64,000 nucleotides of DNA. It comes from Chlorops oryzae. Lineage: Eukaryota > Arthropoda > Insecta > Diptera > Chloropidae. The notes under the pieces were generated by a model. That model ran no database searches and had not been told where the DNA came from. It saw only the letters and a program-made list of their open reading frames with translations. The stretch spans positions 147,577,167-147,641,166 of the forward strand of contig CM035806.1 of assembly GCA_020466095.1 (NCBI GenBank), read 5' to 3'. The number at the start of each line of letters is the position of its first letter. Position 1 is the stretch's first letter. Shown one piece after another: positions 59,144-64,000 of the stretch. Position numbers and translations under genes: made by a program.

Positions 59144-60275
59144 AACATTATATTGTGAGTGTATGCAAAACGGCACGACATGTTTGATAATTATTATATG
59201 CGGGGGAACTTTAACGCGAAAATCATGAAGGAGCAACTGGAGAACAACGTAGCAATAACATTTTTCCTGAAAGAGACAACATCTGAAAACGGCACGAAGC
59301 TATGTGACTTTGCTGCTAGGAAAAAATTACGGATAAAAATCGTCAGCTTCCACACAAAGACAATGTATGTACATAGGAATATGGATCACATTTATCCAAT
59401 CAAATGGACAACGTGTTGGTGGTCAAAAGACACGCTACATTAGTGGAGGACGTACATAACTACATACCGAGGAATATATTGTAATTCAGACCATAGAGAA
59501 GGAAGGCTGATTGGTTTGACCACGAATTTTTGGCATGCGATTGGTCTTAAAAATGAAACCTACAAATGAAATATAATGATAAGGTGAGCAATAGATTCAG
59601 CCGAAGAGTGTACAAGGTACAGAACAGAAGCGAAGAAGCTACGCAGAGGAAAGAAAACAGAAGCTTTCAAAATGGAAACAGAAGATATTGAGGAAGACGC
59701 CAACAGAAGCAAAAAAAAAATAAGGGAATTTCATAAAGGAGTAAACAATATCAAAAAATTTTATCGGCCACCAAAAAATATATGCAAAAACGATCAAGGG
59801 TAACCCTTAAACAGTGAGAAGGAAATCGCAAAACACATGGAATCACCACATGGAAAACCTACTGAACTCAAAGTAGAATAATAATGAGAAAATATACTAC
59901 GCAAATGCGGAAGTCGAAGATCCGAACTATGAAGAAGTCAAAGAAGAAGGGTTATACTGCATAAAGCAGGTAAAACAACAAATGAAAGCAAGTATGTACA
60001 TAGTGAAAGGTAATAGAATCAACAAGTTTATTAAGAAACAGCGATTAAGATGGATTGGATATGTATTTAAAATAGCGGAACGGCATAGGATATACCAGGG
60101 CGAAGTACCAAGCGGAAGAAGAAAAGGACAACTAAGATAGTAGTACAGCAGGACTTAGAAGAAATGAACAGACGAAACAAGAAAGAAAGCAAAGAGCAAA
60201 AAAGAAAGAAATGTAAGGATGCCATTAAGCCGGCTTAGGTCATGTCCACGGTCTGTTCCACCCGCGCATTATGAT
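59144..60275 (+). pseudogene. Degraded RTE-like LINE: endonuclease piece and C-terminal tail
   Basis: The frame at 59159-59443 contains GNFNAKIMKE (a changed GDFNAK endonuclease motif), ENGTKLCDFAARKKLRI and MDHI (a changed IDHI). A stop-riddled middle follows. The end (about 60040-60130) reads RLRWIGYVFK and SGRRKGQL, matching the RLRWxGHVxR...GRPKxRW tail of RTE-type elements. It closes with a (GAT)n tail near 60270-60282. Nearly all of the reverse transcriptase is missing. The same type of tail is better preserved at 10684-11034 on the other strand. Confidence 0.65.
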
Positions 60276-60319
60276 GATGACATCTAAGTGAATATTTATG
60301 GAAGTCTCAGACATTTAAG

Positions 60320-60562
60320 GCCTCTTCGTTTCTCTCTCTCGTCTTTACCCCTCTCTCTCTCTCTCTCTCACCTCTCTTTTTCTCTCACTCTCTCTCTCTC
60401 ACCCTCTCTTTTTCTCTCACTCTCTCTCTCTCTCTCTCTCTCACTCTCTCTCTCTCACTCTCTCTCTCTCACTCTCTCTTTCTCTCTCACTCTCTCTTTC
60501 TCACTCTCTCTCACTCTCTCTCTCTCTCTCTCACTCTCTTCTCACTCTCTCTCACTCTTCTC

Positions 60563-60634
<72 letters not shown>

Positions 60635-60636
60635 GC

Positions 60637-60701
<65 letters not shown>

Positions 60702-60712
60702 TCGCCTCTTCA
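60320..60712 (+). repeat. ~390-base (CT)n tract
   Basis: Almost pure (CT)n with interspersed CA and TTT. It is the second giant pyrimidine tract, with the same strand bias as 56716-57600. Confidence 0.95.
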
Positions 60713-61780
60713 CCCCCGTTTCCGCGATAACGGCAAATAATAAAACTCGGGGAGGGGGGTTAGCTTTCGAGATATCGGACGAAAATCGTAAAGGCCGTGT
60801 ATTTTTATGTTGGTTTTATGCAAATACGGGAAGTTATATAACCAAAAAACAGGCTCACATATTTGGGCATAACTCCGGTTCCAATCATCGGAAATCAATG
60901 AAGACTTGCAGCCTATTTTAAAAAATATTAAAACATATTTAGCTAATCCGTTATTTGTGTCGAGCATTCTATTGTCAGGTTCGCCCAACAAAAACTCCCT
61001 TACTTGTTTTATATTAATATCCAACTGATATACATACCTACAAAACGAACCCAGTTTTCAAACCACAGCACATCCTAGGACATTTATGCATCGGGAAAAG
61101 TGGACAGATCTCGCAGCGAACGAAAACGATGAATGAGCTGTTGCTTCGCTCATTTGCATACACAGACGCACGCTGTGCATGAAAAACAAAAACAAAGAAA
61201 CAACAAGCAACAGCATGGCTCTACAGGATGATACACCAAACGTATTAAGCCTCTCTTTCTATCCTCACTCTATTCACATATCGCCATTTCAACTTCCGCG
61301 CGGCGACTTCCGTCACATTTTCGTCAACATTTCATTAGCTTACCCTCCAAGTCAGGCGTGCGTAAGGAAATTTTAATTTAAAAATAAAGTGCTTTCACAA
61401 ATATTACGCTAGCCACTCACAATAAATCGTGCATAAATCTTTCAGAAGACCAATGACCAAGTCTATTTTGGAAGAGAGCAAGGCAAGGTGAAAAAAAAAA
61501 TCAAGTCTTGATTTTCTAGAGGAACATTTTCTATTGAAAAGTAAGTAAGTAAAATAAAAATTCAATTTGACTTTAAACTTATGCACGAAAAAACTGCAGA
61601 GATTTCGATTTGGCAAATACGGTGTTTATGAGTGCGTAAATTCCTAAGAAACGAGAGGCTAAAATTCCACACCGGTGGAATCATCTGCATCTTTGGATTA
61701 AACCCTGCTGCCTCACCAAACAAAATATGATATTAATTTTTAAAATCTACCGATAAATGGCAAAATTATAATCTTATAAG
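60713..61780. other. Intergenic or intronic DNA, no gene recognised
   Basis: A tRNA-like relic is possible at about 61630-61685. Nothing else recognised. Confidence 0.4.
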
Positions 61781-61986
61781 CAGGCCTCGGATTTTGTTGA
61801 CTTTTATAAATTTAAAGCATACTTTATGGCGTACGAATTTTTTCATCTCACATAAGGCTAAGATTTATATCGATTTTCTAACTTCAATATGAATTTTTTC
61901 GAACTTAGAAAAGCGTTTTGAAGTTCAAATTGTGTGCCCCATAAAGTATGCTTTCAATTTATAAAATTCAACAAAATCCGAACCCT
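61781..61986. mobile_element. hAT-like MITE (CAGGGCTCGG family), copy 4
   Basis: The ends are CAGGCCTCGGATTTTGTTGA and AACAAAATCCGAACCCTG. The palindromic 8-mer CTTATAAG flanks exactly (61773-61780, 61987-61994). Confidence 0.93.
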
Positions 61987-63307
61987 GCTTATAAGTGAGG
62001 GAGTGAAAGCAAAAAAAAAATAAATTAAAATTGAAAATTTAAGCCTTAGCACAAAAAAACATTGCCTACTTTGAGGCTGAAATTTGTCATTTTCATTGCT
62101 TATTTTGCTTTTACTCCTTCACTGGATATCCAACCGAGAGGTGGTCATGCAAAAAAAATGTGCAAAAAGCACACAATTTTGCATGAAAATTTGGTCTTTG
62201 AAAAAATTGTTGGGCGAAGTGGCAGTCGGCAAAAAAGGAAAGTCGTCCAAAGCGGCCAGAACGCAACAATCGGTCGGCAAGGAATCTGTTCTCTGTGCAC
62301 CTCTGTGCATGCACGTCAAATTCATATGTGCCAGGAAGCATATGCTCTTTACACAAATGAAGTCTTAATGCAGAGTGGAGTCTATTCACTTCTTTTCTAT
62401 AGAATTGCGCAAGGACTTTTAAAGAAATCAATGATAGCGGCCAATTCCTAACAAGCTTCATTAAAATTAAGGCTTAGTATTGCGAATAGTCGCATTCGGA
62501 GACAGTTTCACCTTTTCGGTATTAGTGTGATACTTATTGGTAAAATTTCCGGCTGGGAATGTTCGCATCAATAAAATGGAAAATATCAACAACGCCTCTA
62601 TTTCCATCCGTTCCTACGTCATTCGTTCTCTCTGAGAGAATGCTTCAAAATAGCGGTAACCGAAGTGTTGCTATCTTGTTTTCTTCTCTCATGGGTAGGT
62701 ACATAATAATACATACATACATATATTTCGTATGTTCAAGAGAAGCTTTCAAAAAATCGTTTTGAAAAAAGTCGTTCATATATTTATTATTATTCAAGCA
62801 TGACCAGAGAAGCTTGTTAAAACAATATTAAAACAAAACCGTTGAGTTAGATTAGTTTTGAACGAAGCATTTGAGTTAGAATAGACTTCAATGAAGATAT
62901 TTAAATTAAGATTAAATAAAATAGCTCTTACAAGTCGAGATAATATATTTCCAGGACGTCTGCATACAAACAGTCACCCTTCAAATCCTTCTAGTGAGTG
63001 AGCAAAGCTACAGGTTTGGCATAAAAATTTATATGACTTTACAAACTTTATGTCAACGAGTAAACGCCAGAGGCTCAGGCACACCAACACTATGAGCCGC
63101 GCGCTTGTGCTGGAAATGGCACTGAGAGAAATGTTTTTTGTTGTTGTTTCTTGTGCTTTTGAAGAAACATGTGCATAAATAAGAATTACATAATCTGACT
63201 ACATACTAAACAAATAACAGCCAAGTCAGTCCTTTCATCGATACGTATTGAAAATTGTTTACTTTTAAGAATCCTTTTCTATTACTACGCCTTAAGGCTC
63301 AGAATTG
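61987..63307. other. Intergenic or intronic DNA, no gene recognised
   Basis: The open frames at 62062-62451 and its overlaps have no recognised domain. A solo CCGGCTGGGA element end lies at 62549. Nothing else supported. Confidence 0.4.
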
Positions 63308-63443
63308 AACTTAACTTAACTTAACTTAACTTAACTTAACTTAACTTAACTTAACTTAACTTAACTTAACTTAACTTAACTTAACTTAACTTAACTTAAC
63401 TTAACTTAACTTAACTTAACTTAACTTAACTTAACTTAACTTA
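63308..63443 (+). repeat. (TTAAC)n pentamer array
   Basis: About 27 uninterrupted perfect copies. It ends directly at a 27-base perfect hairpin (63444-63470). Confidence 0.97.
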
Positions 63444-63470
63444 TAGAAATCTGTTGGCAACAGATTTCTA
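63444..63470. repeat. Perfect hairpin beside the pentamer array
   Basis: TAGAAATCTGTTG and CAACAGATTTCTA are exact inverses with a single G between. Confidence 0.9.
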
Positions 63471-63574
63471 TCTTAAGTCAAATTAAATTTCCCATTAACT
63501 GCTCCCATACAAAATATTCTAAACATATCAAGTCAGCTGATTAAATAATTAAAGTTAAGTTAAGTTCAATCAAT

Positions 63575-64000
63575 CATTTTTAGGGGTACCTCCAGTACTA
63601 GGGTCTGTTATGAAAATCACAAAATCCAATCAGCTCTAAAATCGGAGTTTTTCAATATATTTTGATGAAATTTGATATTTGAGCATGTTTAATGGCAAGT
63701 AATATGATTTCCAAATATTGGAAAAGTGGGCGTGGCAGAAGTGAGTTTTTCGAAAATTGTCTTCTACACCCGAAATTGAAATGGGACTTGAACGAAATTT
63801 GGCACTTATGCTTCCCTTGTAGCCATAAACATCCTCCCCAAAAACTTCTTTGATCGGTCCATTATTAACGGTACCTCCAGTATTAGGGTCTGTCACAAAA
63901 ATCCCAAAACTGCCCCAAAATCTGACTTTTTCGAAATACTTCAAAAAATCTAAGAATTCGAGCGAATATTAATGCCGATTAGAATTTTTTTAAAAATGTA
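63575..64000 (+). repeat. Dispersed repeat, second copy (cut by window end)
   Basis: It parallels 24160-24600: GGTACCTCCAGTACTAGGGT at 63585, GGTACCTCCAGTATTAGGGT at 63870, and AAGTGGGCGTGGCAGAAG at 63724. The GTCCGTCTG head is absent and the right end lies beyond the window. Confidence 0.85.

Noticed and set aside
60288..60740. 150-residue Ser/Leu frame
   Set aside because: Same artefact over the second CT tract.
62062..62451. 129-residue open frame
   Set aside because: No recognisable domain; overlapping frames of similar length on both strands suggest chance.
63308..63443. Pentamer array as an insect telomere repeat
   Set aside because: The insect telomere unit is TTAGG, flies lack it, and TTAAC is a different unit in an internal position.

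Overview
The window is AT-rich, intron-bearing eukaryotic DNA. The many short TATG/TA/CA microsatellites, the compact splice signals and the two Snail/Scratch-type zinc-finger genes point to a higher fly (Diptera, Brachycera); a tephritid or related fly is plausible, but species cannot be set from sequence alone. There are only two genes I would defend. They are paralogous C2H2 transcription-factor genes that face each other (convergent) about 48 kb apart. The left one (+, 2098-5538, two exons) is a Scratch-like factor resembling Drosophila CG12605. The right one (-, 53970-55883, 3' exon only) is a strong match to scratch (scrt), and its upstream exon(s) were not found. In both genes the zinc-finger exon is preceded by a phase-1 intron splitting a Gly codon. 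Both also carry one apparently extra base in a short homopolymer that breaks the reading frame, most simply read as consensus errors.

The 48 kb between them, and the right flank, hold no gene I can recognise. They are a graveyard of small transposable elements. (i) hAT-like MITEs have CAGGG-type ends, several with exact 8-bp target duplications. (ii) A broad set of elements has CCC...GGG ends and 2-bp duplications. It includes one family whose whole interior is a minisatellite (three complete copies, two end fragments). (iii) There are long palindromic TIR elements. (iv) tRNA-headed SINE-like units occur, one interrupted by a large GC-rich foldback. (v) Degraded LINE and Ty3/gypsy fragments are present. 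(vi) A dispersed repeat carries GTCCGTCTG blocks and an internal ~280-bp duplication.

Layout: 1-600 ATCGATTA-rich repeat; 600-5538 left gene and its upstream region, with a hAT MITE in its intron; 5.5-7.5 kb probable 3' UTR and unique DNA; 7.5-15.3 kb MITEs, an RTE-like LINE end and the first minisatellite element; 16.7-19.1 kb palindromic element, RNase H-bearing LINE remnant and MITE end; 20.6 kb gypsy scrap; 24-36.7 kb further MITEs, two more minisatellite elements and a TIR element with two tRNA-like segments; 38.1-38.6 kb SINE with foldback; 39.5-41.8 kb noisy tandem duplication; 42.9-52.1 kb MITEs, several nested; 53-55.9 kb scrt; 56.7-57.6 and 60.3-60.7 kb giant CT tracts flanking a SINE and a degraded RTE-like LINE; 61.8-64 kb one more MITE, a (TTAAC)n array and a dispersed repeat.

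The two genes are expected to encode nuclear repressors of neuronal differentiation type. Nothing in the window shows them sharing regulatory elements, but pairing of Scratch-family paralogs is consistent with an ancient local duplication.
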